This document shows positions 43,811 through 52,216 of a DNA stretch of 64,000 nt, one piece after another (the first letter of the stretch is position 1; each line of letters begins with the position of its first letter). A program made the translations under genes and the position numbers. The notes beneath the pieces are model-generated. The model saw nothing but the letters and a program-made list of their open reading frames with translations. It searched no databases and had not been told where the DNA came from. Location: assembly GCF_032460525.1 (NCBI RefSeq), contig NZ_CP135963.1, positions 248,001 to 312,000 of the forward strand. The letters are read 5' to 3'. Source of the DNA: Geodermatophilus sp. DSM 44513. Its GTDB lineage: Bacteria > Actinomycetota > Actinomycetes > Mycobacteriales > Geodermatophilaceae.

Positions 43811-44557
43811 TCAGCCGGCCGCGACCGCGTGCGGCCGCTGCCGGGCGGTCGCGGCCACGGCCGCCAGCGCGGCCAGCCCCGTGGCGGCCAGCCCGGCCAG
43901 CGCGGGCTCCCCGGCCCTCGCCGTCGAGAGCAGCACGCCGAGCAGTGCCCACCCGACGGCCAGCACGTAGCCGGCCTGCCCGCGGGACAGCCGGGCCCCG
44001 GCCAGGCCCGTGGCGGCCGCACCCACGAGCAGCGCGGCGAGCAGCAGCGGCCCGGCGTCCGGCACCAGCACGCCGGCGTTCAGCCACACCGCCGCCGACG
44101 TCCAGCCGGCGTAGAGCCCCACGCTGCCGCCGAGCAGCAGCCGGGTCAGGGGGTCGCCGGGGGTGCGGACGACGGCGGCCAGCGCCGGGGCGAGGGCGGC
44201 CAGCATGCCGAGGAACACCGGCAGGGTGAGCCGCGGTGCCGCGGCGGCGGCGACCAGCCAGGCGACGTAGCCCACCTGGGCCACCGACAGCGGGAGCTGC
44301 ACCTCGCGCCACGGGGCGCTGGTGGCCCGGTGCAGCGGGAGGCCGCGGACGGCGGCGGCCAGGCAGCCCACCGTGATCGGGCCCCAGATGGCGAAGAACG
44401 GCCCCGGCGGGACCAGCACGGTGTCGTCGCCGGTCAGGTCGAAGGGCACGAACGCCGGGCTGGCCAGCTGCGCCAGCGCGGTGCCCAGCAGCAGCCACCG
44501 CCCCCGCCGTCCGCCGGCCAGCAGTCGGTCGTGCAGCCGCGCGCGGGCCATGGTCAT
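43811..44557 (-). CDS. Polytopic membrane protein, tryptophan-rich sensory (TspO)-like
   Basis: A membrane protein of about 248 aa with six or more hydrophobic helices. The N-terminal [19 protein letters not shown] and the central [10 protein letters not shown] resemble TspO/tryptophan-rich sensory relatives, which bind porphyrins or lipids, though it is longer than TspO (~150 aa). GACGGAG precedes ATG 44557. It is divergent from serS. The assignment is tentative and the function is unknown. Confidence 0.6.
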   Translation of the reverse strand: MTMARARLHDRLLAGGRRGRWLLLGTALAQLASPAFVPFDLTGDDTVLVPPGPFFAIWGPITVGCLAAAVRGLPLHRATSAPWREVQLPLSVAQVGYVAWLVAAAAAPRLTLPVFLGMLAALAPALAAVVRTPGDPLTRLLLGGSVGLYAGWTSAAVWLNAGVLVPDAGPLLLAALLVGAAATGLAGARLSRGQAGYVLAVGWALLGVLLSTARAGEPALAGLAATGLAALAAVAATARQRPHAVAAG

Positions 44558-44646
44558 CTCCGTCACCCCTGTCCTCGTCACCTACCCCGACTTCGCGCCG
44601 CCGTCCGGTCCGGATGCAGCCCCGGGGGTGGGCCCGGGAGCGTCCG

Positions 44647-44658
44647 TACGATCGGGGC
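44647..44658 (+). promoter_or_regulatory. Probable leaderless promoter of serS
   Basis: TACGAT (44647-44652) is a good actinobacterial -10 element and lies 6 bases before the GTG start; there is no ribosome-binding site. The transcript probably begins at or near the start codon. Confidence 0.55.
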
Positions 44659-45957
44659 GTGATCGACCTGCGCCTGGTGCGCGAGCGCCCCGACCTCGTC
44701 ACCGCCAGCCAGCGTGCCCGCGGCGCCGACGAGTCCCGGGTCGACGCGCTGCTGGTGGCCGACGCCGCCCGCCGCGAGGCGGTCAAGCGCGCCGACGACC
44801 TGCGCGCGGAGCAGAAGGCGGCCTCGCAGGCGGTGAAGAGGGCCACCCCGGACGAGCGCCCCGCCGTCCTGGAGCGGGCGCAGGCGCTCGCCGCGCAGGT
44901 GCGGGAGGCCGAGGAGGCGCTGCGGGCCGCCGACGCGGCGCTGCGCGCGGCGCACCTGCGCATCCCGAACGTGGTGCACGACGGCGTCCCGCCGGGTGGC
45001 GAGGACGACGCGGTGACGCTGCGCACCGTCGGCGAGGTGCCCACCCACGACTTCCCGGTGCGCGACCACCTGGAGATCGGCGAGGCCCTCGGCGCGATCG
45101 ACACCGAGCGCGGCGCCAAGGTCTCCGGCGCCCGCTTCTACTTCCTCACCGGCCCGGGCGCGCTGCTGGAGTTCGCCCTGGCCCAGCTGGCGATCGGCCG
45201 CGCGGTGGCCGCCGGCTTCACCCCCGTCGTCGCCCCCGCGCTGGTGCGGCCGGAGGCGATGGAGGGCACCGGGTTCCTCGGCGAGCACGACGAGGAGGTC
45301 TACCGCATCGAGCGCGACGACCTCTACCTCGTCGGCACCTCGGAGGTCGCGCTGGCCGCGATGCGCGGCAACGAGGTGCTCGACCTGTCCGCCGGGCCGC
45401 TGCGCTACGCCGGCTGGTCGTCCTGCTTCCGCCGGGAGGCCGGCTCCTACGGCCGGGACACCCGCGGCATCATCCGGGTGCACTGGTTCGACAAGGTCGA
45501 GATGTTCGTCTTCTGCCGGCCGGAGGACGCCGCCGCCGAGCACCTGCGGCTGCTCGCCTGGGAGGAGGAGTTCCTGCAGGCCCTCGAGCTGCCCTACCGG
45601 GTGGTCGACATCGCCGCCGGCGACCTGGGCACCAGTGCCGCGCGCAAGTACGACATCGAGGCGTGGTTCCCCTCCCAGGGCGCCTACCGCGAGCTCACCA
45701 GCACCTCGGACTGCACCACCTTCCAGGCGCGGCGGCTGAACACCCGCTACAAGGACGCCGACGGGCGCAACCAGGTCGCCGCCACGCTCAACGGCACCCT
45801 GTGCGCCATCGCCCGCACCATCGCCTGCCTGCTGGAGGTGCACCAGCGCGCCGACGGGTCGGTGCACGTGCCGGCCGCGCTGCGCCCCTGGCTGGGCGGC
45901 GTCGAGGCGCTCACCCCGGGCATGGTGCTGGCCGCGCCCACGCCGCCGGCCGCATGA
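44659..45957 (+). CDS. serS: Seryl-tRNA synthetase
   Basis: Charges tRNA-Ser. The 432-aa protein has the N-terminal coiled-coil arm (about residues 28-105, rich in Ala/Arg/Glu) and the class II core. Motif 2 is [17 protein letters not shown] with [10 protein letters not shown] following, and motif 3 is [19 protein letters not shown]. The Ser-binding TSE is in [12 protein letters not shown]. The GTG start is preceded by a -10 element and no ribosome site. The stop overlaps the next gene by 4 bases (ATGA). Confidence 0.96.
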   Translation: MIDLRLVRERPDLVTASQRARGADESRVDALLVADAARREAVKRADDLRAEQKAASQAVKRATPDERPAVLERAQALAAQVREAEEALRAADAALRAAHLRIPNVVHDGVPPGGEDDAVTLRTVGEVPTHDFPVRDHLEIGEALGAIDTERGAKVSGARFYFLTGPGALLEFALAQLAIGRAVAAGFTPVVAPALVRPEAMEGTGFLGEHDEEVYRIERDDLYLVGTSEVALAAMRGNEVLDLSAGPLRYAGWSSCFRREAGSYGRDTRGIIRVHWFDKVEMFVFCRPEDAAAEHLRLLAWEEEFLQALELPYRVVDIAAGDLGTSAARKYDIEAWFPSQGAYRELTSTSDCTTFQARRLNTRYKDADGRNQVAATLNGTLCAIARTIACLLEVHQRADGSVHVPAALRPWLGGVEALTPGMVLAAPTPPAA

Positions 45958-46865
45958 GCGAGACCGCACCCCGGGCCGTGCTGTCCGGCCACGTGCCCTC
46001 GCCGGTCGCCGACCGGGTGGTGGACCTCGGCGACCTCGGCACCTGGCGGCCGAAGCTGGTGGCCACCGACCTCGACGGCACGCTGCTGGCCTCCACCGGC
46101 GAGGTGAGCCCGCGCACCCGGACGGCGCTGGAGGCGTGCTGGGACGCCGGCATCCCGGTCGTCGGCGTCACCGGCCGCGGCCCCCGGCTGCTGGACAGCG
46201 TGCGCGCCGCGCTCGACGGGCGCGGCATCGCCGTCCTGGCCCAGGGCGGCTTCGTCGTCGACCTGGAGCGCGACGAGGTGCTGCGCACCGTCGGGCTGCC
46301 CCGGTCGCAGGCCACGGGCGTCATCGAGCGGATCGAGGAGGTCGCCGGGGAGCTGGTCGTGGCCGTCGAGGACGCCGCGGATCAGGGCGAGGTGCACTCC
46401 CCGCTGCGGGTGCAGCACGGGTTCGACTGGCCCTACCCCGAGCCCGCGCACCTGCTGCCCCGCAACGAGGTGCTGCCCACCGGCGCGGTGCTCAAGGTGT
46501 TCCTGCGCTCGGCGACCCTCGGCCAGGACGAGCTGCTGGCCCGCGCCCGCCGCGTGGTCGACCCGGCCGACGCCGAGCTCACCCACGCCGGCCTGGGCTT
46601 CATCGAGGTGCTGCCGCCGGGCATCACCAAGGCCACCGGCCTGGCCATCGCCCTGGACCGACACGGCGTGGAGTACGGCGACGTGCTCGTCTTCGGCGAC
46701 ATGCCCAACGACCTGCCGATGATCGAGGCGGTCCGCGACGCCGGCGGCCGCGCGGTCGCGGTGGCCAACGCCCACCCCGCCGTCCGGTCGGCGACCCCCC
46801 TGCTCACCAGCGGCCACGACGCCGACGGCGTGGCCCGCTACCTGGAGGCGGTGCTCGGTGTCTGA
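45954..46865 (+). CDS. HAD-family (Cof-type) phosphatase
   Basis: A 303-aa HAD hydrolase of subclass IIB. Motif I is [10 protein letters not shown] with nucleophile Asp, motif II is VTGRG, and motifs III/IV are [11 protein letters not shown] and [13 protein letters not shown]. An N-terminal extension of ~35 aa precedes motif I. Translation is coupled to serS. Cof-type enzymes dephosphorylate sugar phosphates, FMN or PLP precursors, and the substrate is unknown. A paralog follows directly. Confidence 0.83.
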   Translation: MSETAPRAVLSGHVPSPVADRVVDLGDLGTWRPKLVATDLDGTLLASTGEVSPRTRTALEACWDAGIPVVGVTGRGPRLLDSVRAALDGRGIAVLAQGGFVVDLERDEVLRTVGLPRSQATGVIERIEEVAGELVVAVEDAADQGEVHSPLRVQHGFDWPYPEPAHLLPRNEVLPTGAVLKVFLRSATLGQDELLARARRVVDPADAELTHAGLGFIEVLPPGITKATGLAIALDRHGVEYGDVLVFGDMPNDLPMIEAVRDAGGRAVAVANAHPAVRSATPLLTSGHDADGVARYLEAVLGV

Positions 46866-46876
46866 CCGGTTGCGCG

Positions 46877-47680
46877 ATGTCTGACTGGAGCCCGCGGCTG
46901 ATCGCCAGCGACATGGACGGCACGCTGCTGCGCGGCGACGACACCGTGAGCCGCGCGACGGTGGCCGAGCTGGAGCGCTGGCGCGCCGCCGGGGTGCCGG
47001 TCGTGCTGGCCACCGGGCGGCCGCCGCGGTGGATGGTGCGCATCCGCGAGGTGCTGCGGTACGGCACGGCGGTGTGCTGCAACGGCGCCGTCCTGCTGGA
47101 CCTGGCCGGTTTCGAGGTCCTCGACGAGGACGCGCTGGCCCCCGACGTGCTGCAGGAGGTCACCGCCGAGCTGCGCCGCCACCAGCCGGACACCTGGTTC
47201 GCCGTCGAGTACGGCCTCGAGTTCCGCCACGAGCCGGTCTACCAGCCGCGCTGGGACGTCGACGCGCCCGGCGTGGCGGTGGCGACGCTGGAGGAGATGG
47301 TGGCCGCGCCGGTCGCCAAGCTGCTGGCCCGGCACGAGTCCCTGCCGCGGGACGAGTTCGTCGCGCTGGTCGAGCAGGTGGTCGACGGCCGCGCGACGGT
47401 CACCAACTCCTCCTCCGACGCCCTCGCCGAGATCTCCGCGCTCGGCGTCACCAAGGCCACCGGCATCGCCAAGGTCGCCGCCGAGCACGGCGTCGGCCCG
47501 GAGGACGTCGTCGTGTTCGGCGACATGCCCAACGACATCGCCGCCTTCGACTGGGTGCGCGAGGCCGGCGGCCGGGCGGTGGCCATGGCCCACGCCCACC
47601 CCGACCTGCTGGCCGCGGCCACCGACGTCACCGGCACCAACGAGGACGACGGCGTCGCGGCCTTCCTGGCCTCCCTCTGA
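46877..47680 (+). CDS. HAD-family (Cof-type) phosphatase, second copy
   Basis: A 267-aa paralog of the preceding gene without the N-terminal extension: IASDMDGTLLRGDDTVS, VLATGRPPRWM, VTKATGIAKVAAE and [14 protein letters not shown]. It starts 11 bp after the first copy. The pair behind serS is a conserved actinobacterial arrangement. The cap domain sequence differs between copies, so substrates may differ. Confidence 0.83.
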   Translation: MSDWSPRLIASDMDGTLLRGDDTVSRATVAELERWRAAGVPVVLATGRPPRWMVRIREVLRYGTAVCCNGAVLLDLAGFEVLDEDALAPDVLQEVTAELRRHQPDTWFAVEYGLEFRHEPVYQPRWDVDAPGVAVATLEEMVAAPVAKLLARHESLPRDEFVALVEQVVDGRATVTNSSSDALAEISALGVTKATGIAKVAAEHGVGPEDVVVFGDMPNDIAAFDWVREAGGRAVAMAHAHPDLLAAATDVTGTNEDDGVAAFLASL

Positions 47681-47703
47681 CGCTCGCCGCCCGGGTGTCC
47701 CTG

Positions 47704-49203
47704 CTACTCCGCGCGGAGGCGGGCCGCGCGCAGGGCGACCGGGGCAGTCCGCGGGTCGCCGTCCGGCAGCAGCGCGAGCAGCCGGTCGTGCGCGGCCAGG
47801 TCCTCCTCCCCGAGCGGGTGGGTCACGAAGGCGTGCAGCAGGTCGACGTCGGAGCTGCCCAGCACGGCGCGGCGCAGCCCGGCGGCCAGCTCCTCGCGCA
47901 GCTGCCGGACCTCGGCCACCTCCGACCGCGGCAGCAGCGGCCCGGCGCACCCGCGCAGCGCGGCGGCCGGCCGGCCCTCCCGCAGCGCCCGCCGCACCTG
48001 GCCGACGTCGCTGTCCACCGTCGCGGTGAGCCGGTAGGGGCGGGTGCCCAGCACGTCGGCGCCCAGCAGCGACCGCAGCCGGCGGACCTGCACGCGCACG
48101 GTGGTCTGGTTGCCGTCGTCGCCGTAGAGCAGGCAGCCCAGCTGGTCGGCGGTGAGGCCCTCGGGGTGCAGGACGAGCGCGGTGAGGACCTCCGCCGCCC
48201 GCAGCGTCAGCGGGACGGCGCGCCCGTCGAGCACCGCGCCCGGGCTGGTGCCGGTGAGCCGCAGCGAGAGCACCGGGGTGCGGTGGGCCGGCCGGGGGCA
48301 GACCAGCAGGTGCCCCTCGGCCAGGGGCTCCACCCGCACCTCCCGCCCGTCGGGCAGCAGCGCGTGCCCGGTGGAGCCGGCCAGGTCCACCCGCGCGGGC
48401 CACCGGCCGTCGGGGTCCGCGGCGAGCACCCGGCCGGTGGGGGTGACCAGCGCGCCGGCGGCACCGCGCAGGCCGGCCAGGTGCGCCGCGTGGCGCAGCA
48501 GGAACCGCTGGTCGGCCTCGGCCACCCGGGCCCGCAGGTGCGCCTCGGCCAGCCGGGCGGTCGTCGCCACCAGCTGCGCCATCGCCGGGTGCACGGTCTG
48601 CAGCGGGCCGCTGAGGTCCACCGCACCGAGGACGGCGCCGGTGTCGGGGTCGTGCACGGGGGCGGCCACGCAGGTCCACGCGTGGTACGTGCGGACCAGG
48701 TGCTCGGCGGAGTGGATCTGCACCGGCGCGTCCACGGCCAGCGTGGTGCCCATCGCGTTGGTCCCGATGGCCGCCTCGCTCCAGTCGGTGCCCGGGAACA
48801 GCCCGACCCGGTCGGCCCGGCCGAGCAGCCCGGGCGAGCCCTCGCGCCACAGCACGCGCCCCGCGGCGTCGGTGACCAGCAGCAGGTGCACCGCCTCGTC
48901 GGCCGCGGTGGCCAGGGTCCCGCGCAGCAGCGGCACCACCTCGGCCAGCGGGTGCGCCGACCGGACGTCGGCCAGCTCGTCGGGTGCGTACACCACCGGG
49001 GGCGTGCGGCGGTCGGGGTCGACGTGCGCGGCCAGGCTGCGGGCCCAGGACGCCGAGACGACCGGCCGGGGCGAGCGGCGCAGCGGTCCGCCCCCGAGGA
49101 CGTCGTCGAAGGTCTCGGCCAGCTGCCGGGCGTGCGCGACGGCGTCGACGCCCGGGACACCGGGGGCACCGCGGGGGCGGGGGTGCCGGCCGGTGCGGGA
49201 CAT
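47704..49203 (-). CDS. GAF-domain transcriptional regulator, probable activator of the diol dehydratase operon
   Basis: A 499-aa protein resembling the sensor half of AcoR-type activators. The N-terminal region has VVSASWARSLAAHVDPDRRTPP, and the GAF-like domain (about 90-220) includes WSEAAIGTNAMGTTLAVD and HAWTCVAAPVHDPDTGAVLG. In place of the sigma-54 AAA+ domain the C-terminus has an OmpR/SARP-like winged helix (LTLRAAEVLTALVLHPEG, NQTTVRVQVRRLRSLLG). Such GAF/winged-helix activators often control alcohol and aldehyde genes in actinobacteria. It is divergent from the dehydratase operon with a 180-bp region between. The ligand may be a diol, glycerol or the aldehyde product. Confidence 0.75.
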   Translation of the reverse strand: MSRTGRHPRPRGAPGVPGVDAVAHARQLAETFDDVLGGGPLRRSPRPVVSASWARSLAAHVDPDRRTPPVVYAPDELADVRSAHPLAEVVPLLRGTLATAADEAVHLLLVTDAAGRVLWREGSPGLLGRADRVGLFPGTDWSEAAIGTNAMGTTLAVDAPVQIHSAEHLVRTYHAWTCVAAPVHDPDTGAVLGAVDLSGPLQTVHPAMAQLVATTARLAEAHLRARVAEADQRFLLRHAAHLAGLRGAAGALVTPTGRVLAADPDGRWPARVDLAGSTGHALLPDGREVRVEPLAEGHLLVCPRPAHRTPVLSLRLTGTSPGAVLDGRAVPLTLRAAEVLTALVLHPEGLTADQLGCLLYGDDGNQTTVRVQVRRLRSLLGADVLGTRPYRLTATVDSDVGQVRRALREGRPAAALRGCAGPLLPRSEVAEVRQLREELAAGLRRAVLGSSDVDLLHAFVTHPLGEEDLAAHDRLLALLPDGDPRTAPVALRAARLRAE

Positions 49204-49314
49204 GGGACCCCCGGGGAAGGCGCGCCGGACGGGTCCGCGCCCGCCCGCCGCGGATCATCGCCCATCCCCGTGCGGGCCAGCAAGCCAGCCCCGGGGACGG
49301 CGGCCGGTGCCGAG

Positions 49315-49344
49315 GCAACGTCGGTGCAACGTGGCGCGTGCCAC
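49315..49344. promoter_or_regulatory. Activator-site candidates upstream of the diol dehydratase operon
   Basis: Direct repeats GCAACGT (49315-49321 and 49326-49332) are spaced 11 bp, one helical turn. They are followed by the dyad GTGGC-GCGT-GCCAC (49331-49344). They lie 40-70 bp before the first dehydratase start, in the region shared with the divergent regulator. No B12 riboswitch was recognised in the 180-bp gap. Confidence 0.5.
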
Positions 49345-49383
49345 AGTGACCGGACGACGACGGCACGACCGAGGAGCTGGCCT

Positions 49384-49941
49384 GTGACGAGCGCTCCCCC
49401 GCTGACCACGGCGGACTACCCCCTGTCGATCAACCGGCCCGAGCTGCTGCGCACCCCCACCGGCAAGCCGATCACCGCGCTCACCATGGACGCGGTGGTG
49501 TCCGGTGAGCTGACCGCCGAGGACCTGCGGATCGCCCCGGAGACGCTGCAGCTGCAGGCCCAGCTGGCCGACGCCAGCGGCCGCCCGCAGCTGGCCGCGA
49601 ACCTGCGGCGGGCCGCGGAGATGACGGCCATCCCGGACGCCGAGGTGCTCGCCATGTACAACGCGCTGCGGCCGCGCGCGTCGACCGGCGAGCAGCTGGC
49701 CGCGCTGGCCGACCGGCTCGAGGGCGACTACGCCGCACCCGTCTGCGCCGCGCTGGTCCGCGAGGCCGCCGAGGTCTACGCCCGCCGCGGCCTGCTGGCC
49801 CGGCCCGAGACCGGCGCCGACGCCGACCCGGGCGCCCTCGCCGGCAGCCCCGAGGCCAGCCCGGTCACCACCGCCGGCACCGCCGCCGCCGCCCGGGCCG
49901 AACAGCAGGGCGCCGAGCAGGAGGAGGTGCAGCCGGCATGA
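49384..49941 (+). CDS. pduE: Diol/glycerol dehydratase small (gamma) subunit
   Basis: The small subunit of adenosylcobalamin-dependent propanediol/glycerol dehydratase, 185 aa. The core matches PduE/DhaE: ADYPLSINRPELLRTPTGKP, LTAEDLRIAPETLQLQAQLA, AMYNALRPRASTGEQLAALA and CAALVREAAEVY. The N-terminal ~30-residue encapsulation helix of PduE is absent. Instead there is a C-terminal Ala/Glu-rich tail of ~40 aa. GTG 49384 follows GAGGAG. Gene order here is gamma, alpha, beta, unlike the usual alpha-beta-gamma. It overlaps the large subunit gene by 4 bases (ATGA). Confidence 0.87.
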   Translation: MTSAPPLTTADYPLSINRPELLRTPTGKPITALTMDAVVSGELTAEDLRIAPETLQLQAQLADASGRPQLAANLRRAAEMTAIPDAEVLAMYNALRPRASTGEQLAALADRLEGDYAAPVCAALVREAAEVYARRGLLARPETGADADPGALAGSPEASPVTTAGTAAAARAEQQGAEQEEVQPA

Positions 49942-51632
49942 CCGCCGTCGAGCCCCAGCAGTCCGTCCGCACCGGGGTCCTGGAGGGCCGCCCGGTCAAC
50001 CTCGACGGCTTCGTCGAGGAGTGGCCCGAGAAGGGCCTGGTCGCGATGGAGAGCGACTTCGACCCGGCGCCGGGCATCCGCGTGGAGGGCGGCCGGGTCG
50101 TCGAGCTCGACGGCCGGGCGCGCGCGGACTTCGACTTCATGGACACCTTCATCGCCGACCACGCGATCGACGTGGCCTCGGCCGAGGAGTCCACGGCGAT
50201 CCCGTCGGCGCAGATCGCGCGGATGCTCGTCGACCCCGGTGTCTCCCGGGGCGAGGTGCTCGCGGTGACCCGGGGGCTCACCCCGGCCAAGATCCTGGAC
50301 GTCGTCAAGCTGATGAACGTCGTCGAGATCATGCAGGCGATGCAGAAGATGCGGGCCCGGCGGACGCCGGCCAACCAGGCGCACTCCACCAGCGCCCGCG
50401 ACAACCCGGTGCAGGTCGCCGCCGACGCCGCCGAGGGCGCCCTGCGCGGGTTCGCCGAGCTGGAGACCACCCTCGGCGTCGTCCGCTACGCGCCGCTGGT
50501 GGCCATCGCGCTGCAGGTCGGCGGCCAGGTCGGCCGCGGCGGCGTGCTCACCCAGTGCGCGCTGGAGGAGGCCACCGAGCTGGAGCTCGGCATGCGCGGC
50601 ATCACCGCCTACGCCGAGACGATCTCCGTCTACGGCACCGAGTCGGTGTTCGTCGACGGCGACGACACCCCGTGGTCCAAGGCGTTCCTCGCCTCGGCCT
50701 ACGCCTCGCGCGGCATCAAGATGCGCTTCACCTCGGGCACCGGGTCGGAGGTGCAGATGGGCAACGCCGAGGGCCGCTCGATGCTGTACCTGGAGATCCG
50801 CTGCATCCTCATGGCCAAGGGCGCCGGGGTGCAGGGGCTGCAGAACGGGTCGATCAGCTGCATCGGCGTCCCCGGCGCGGTGCCGGGCGGGATCCGCGCG
50901 GTCGCCGCGGAGAACCTGGTCGCCAGCATGGTGGACCTGGAGTGTGCCTCCGGGAACGACCAGTCCTTCTCGCACTCGGCGATGCGCCGCACCGCCCGGC
51001 TGATGCCCCAGCTGCTGCCGGGCACCGACTTCGTCTGCTCCGGGTTCTCCGCGGTGCCCAACGCGGACAACATGTTCGCCGGGTCGAACTTCGACACCGA
51101 GGACTACGACGACTGGAACACCATCCAGCGCGACCTGCAGGTCGACGGCGGCCTGCGGCACGTCCGCGAGCCGGAGATCCTGCAGGCCCGCGACCGGGCG
51201 GCGCGGGCGCTGCAGGCGCTGTTCGCCCACCTGGACCTGCCGCCGGTCACCGACGCGGAGGTCGAGGCGGCCACCTACGCCAACTCCTCGGCGGACTACC
51301 CGCCGCGCGACGTGCTCGCCGACCTCAAGGGCGCCCAGGCGGTGATGGACCGCGGCGTCACCGGCCTGGACCTCGTCCGGGGCCTGGAGACGACCGGCTT
51401 CTCCGACGTCGCGCAGAACCTGCTGCAGGTGCTGCGCCAGCGGGTGTCCGGTGACCTGCTGCAGACCTCCGCGGTGCTCACCGCCGACTTCACCCCGCTG
51501 TCGGCGATCAACGACGCCAACGACTACGCCGGGCCGGGCACCGGCTACCGGCTCTCGGGGGAGCGCTGGGAGGAGCTGAAGAAGCTCCGCCACGTCACCT
51601 CCGCCGAGGACCCCGAGCGAGAGGTGGGCTGA
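49938..51632 (+). CDS. pduC: Diol/glycerol dehydratase large (alpha) subunit, B12-dependent
   Basis: The catalytic TIM-barrel subunit (564 aa; PduC is ~554). It converts 1,2-propanediol to propanal or glycerol to 3-hydroxypropanal by a radical mechanism with adenosylcobalamin. Strongly conserved parts are RPVNLDGFVEEWPEKGLVAM, FDFMDTFIADHAIDV, SGTGSEVQMGNAEGRSMLYL, LQNGSISCIGVPGAVPGG and ECASGNDQSFSHSAMRRTAR. Glycerol and diol dehydratases cannot be separated by eye. It is cytoplasmic, with no microcompartment genes in the window. Five base pairs separate it from the medium subunit gene. Confidence 0.93.
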   Translation: MTAVEPQQSVRTGVLEGRPVNLDGFVEEWPEKGLVAMESDFDPAPGIRVEGGRVVELDGRARADFDFMDTFIADHAIDVASAEESTAIPSAQIARMLVDPGVSRGEVLAVTRGLTPAKILDVVKLMNVVEIMQAMQKMRARRTPANQAHSTSARDNPVQVAADAAEGALRGFAELETTLGVVRYAPLVAIALQVGGQVGRGGVLTQCALEEATELELGMRGITAYAETISVYGTESVFVDGDDTPWSKAFLASAYASRGIKMRFTSGTGSEVQMGNAEGRSMLYLEIRCILMAKGAGVQGLQNGSISCIGVPGAVPGGIRAVAAENLVASMVDLECASGNDQSFSHSAMRRTARLMPQLLPGTDFVCSGFSAVPNADNMFAGSNFDTEDYDDWNTIQRDLQVDGGLRHVREPEILQARDRAARALQALFAHLDLPPVTDAEVEAATYANSSADYPPRDVLADLKGAQAVMDRGVTGLDLVRGLETTGFSDVAQNLLQVLRQRVSGDLLQTSAVLTADFTPLSAINDANDYAGPGTGYRLSGERWEELKKLRHVTSAEDPEREVG

Positions 51633-51636
51633 CCCC

Positions 51637-52215
51637 GTGACGACGGCAGCGCCCGGGCGCACGCTGACCCTCCGCGAGACCGGCCCGGCCACCCGCGGCA
51701 CCCGCCCGGACGAGGTGGTGGTCGTGGTCTCGCCGGCCTTCGCCGGCTCCTTCACCAAGACCATCGTCGACGTCCCGCACGCCGAGGTGCTGCGCCAGCT
51801 GCTGGCCGGCATCGAGGAGCAGGGGGTCACCGCGCGGGTGGTCCGGGTGTGGGACACCGCGGACCTGGCGGCCATCTCGCACACCGGCGCGAAGCTGTCC
51901 GGCTCGGGCATCGCGGTCGGGATGCTGTCCCGGGGGACGACGATGATCCACCAGCGGGACCTGCCCCGGCTGTCGAACCTGGAGCTGTTCCCGCAGTCCC
52001 CGCTGCTGGACGCCCCGGTGTTCCGGCAGATCGGCTCGAACGCCGCGCAGTACGCCAAGGGCGAGTCGCCGCAGCCGGTGCCCACCCGCAACGACCAGAT
52101 GGCCCGCCCGCGCTGGCAGGCCAAGGCGGCGCTGCTGCACCTCAAGGAGTTCGAGTGCATCCGGGCCGGGCAGCCCCCGGTCGAGGTGGAACCGGTCTTC
52201 GGCCGCGCCGGCTGA
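51637..52215 (+). CDS. pduD: Diol/glycerol dehydratase medium (beta) subunit
   Basis: The beta subunit, 192 aa against ~224 in PduD; it helps bind the cobalamin. The match begins at TRPDEVVVVVSPAFAG and continues through GIEEQGVTARVVRVWDTADL, KLSGSGIAVGMLSRGTTMIH, LSNLELFPQSPLLD and ESPQPVPTRNDQMARPRWQ. The ~35-45 residue N-terminal extension that targets PduD into microcompartments is missing, so this enzyme should be free in the cytosol. Its GTG start is 4 bases after the alpha subunit stop. Confidence 0.9.
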   Translation: MTTAAPGRTLTLRETGPATRGTRPDEVVVVVSPAFAGSFTKTIVDVPHAEVLRQLLAGIEEQGVTARVVRVWDTADLAAISHTGAKLSGSGIAVGMLSRGTTMIHQRDLPRLSNLELFPQSPLLDAPVFRQIGSNAAQYAKGESPQPVPTRNDQMARPRWQAKAALLHLKEFECIRAGQPPVEVEPVFGRAG

Positions 52216-52216
52216 G

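Noticed and set aside
49204..49383. Cobalamin riboswitch upstream of the B12-dependent dehydratase
   Set aside because: The gap is only 180 bp, is shared with a divergent gene, and no B12-box-like conserved segment was recognised.
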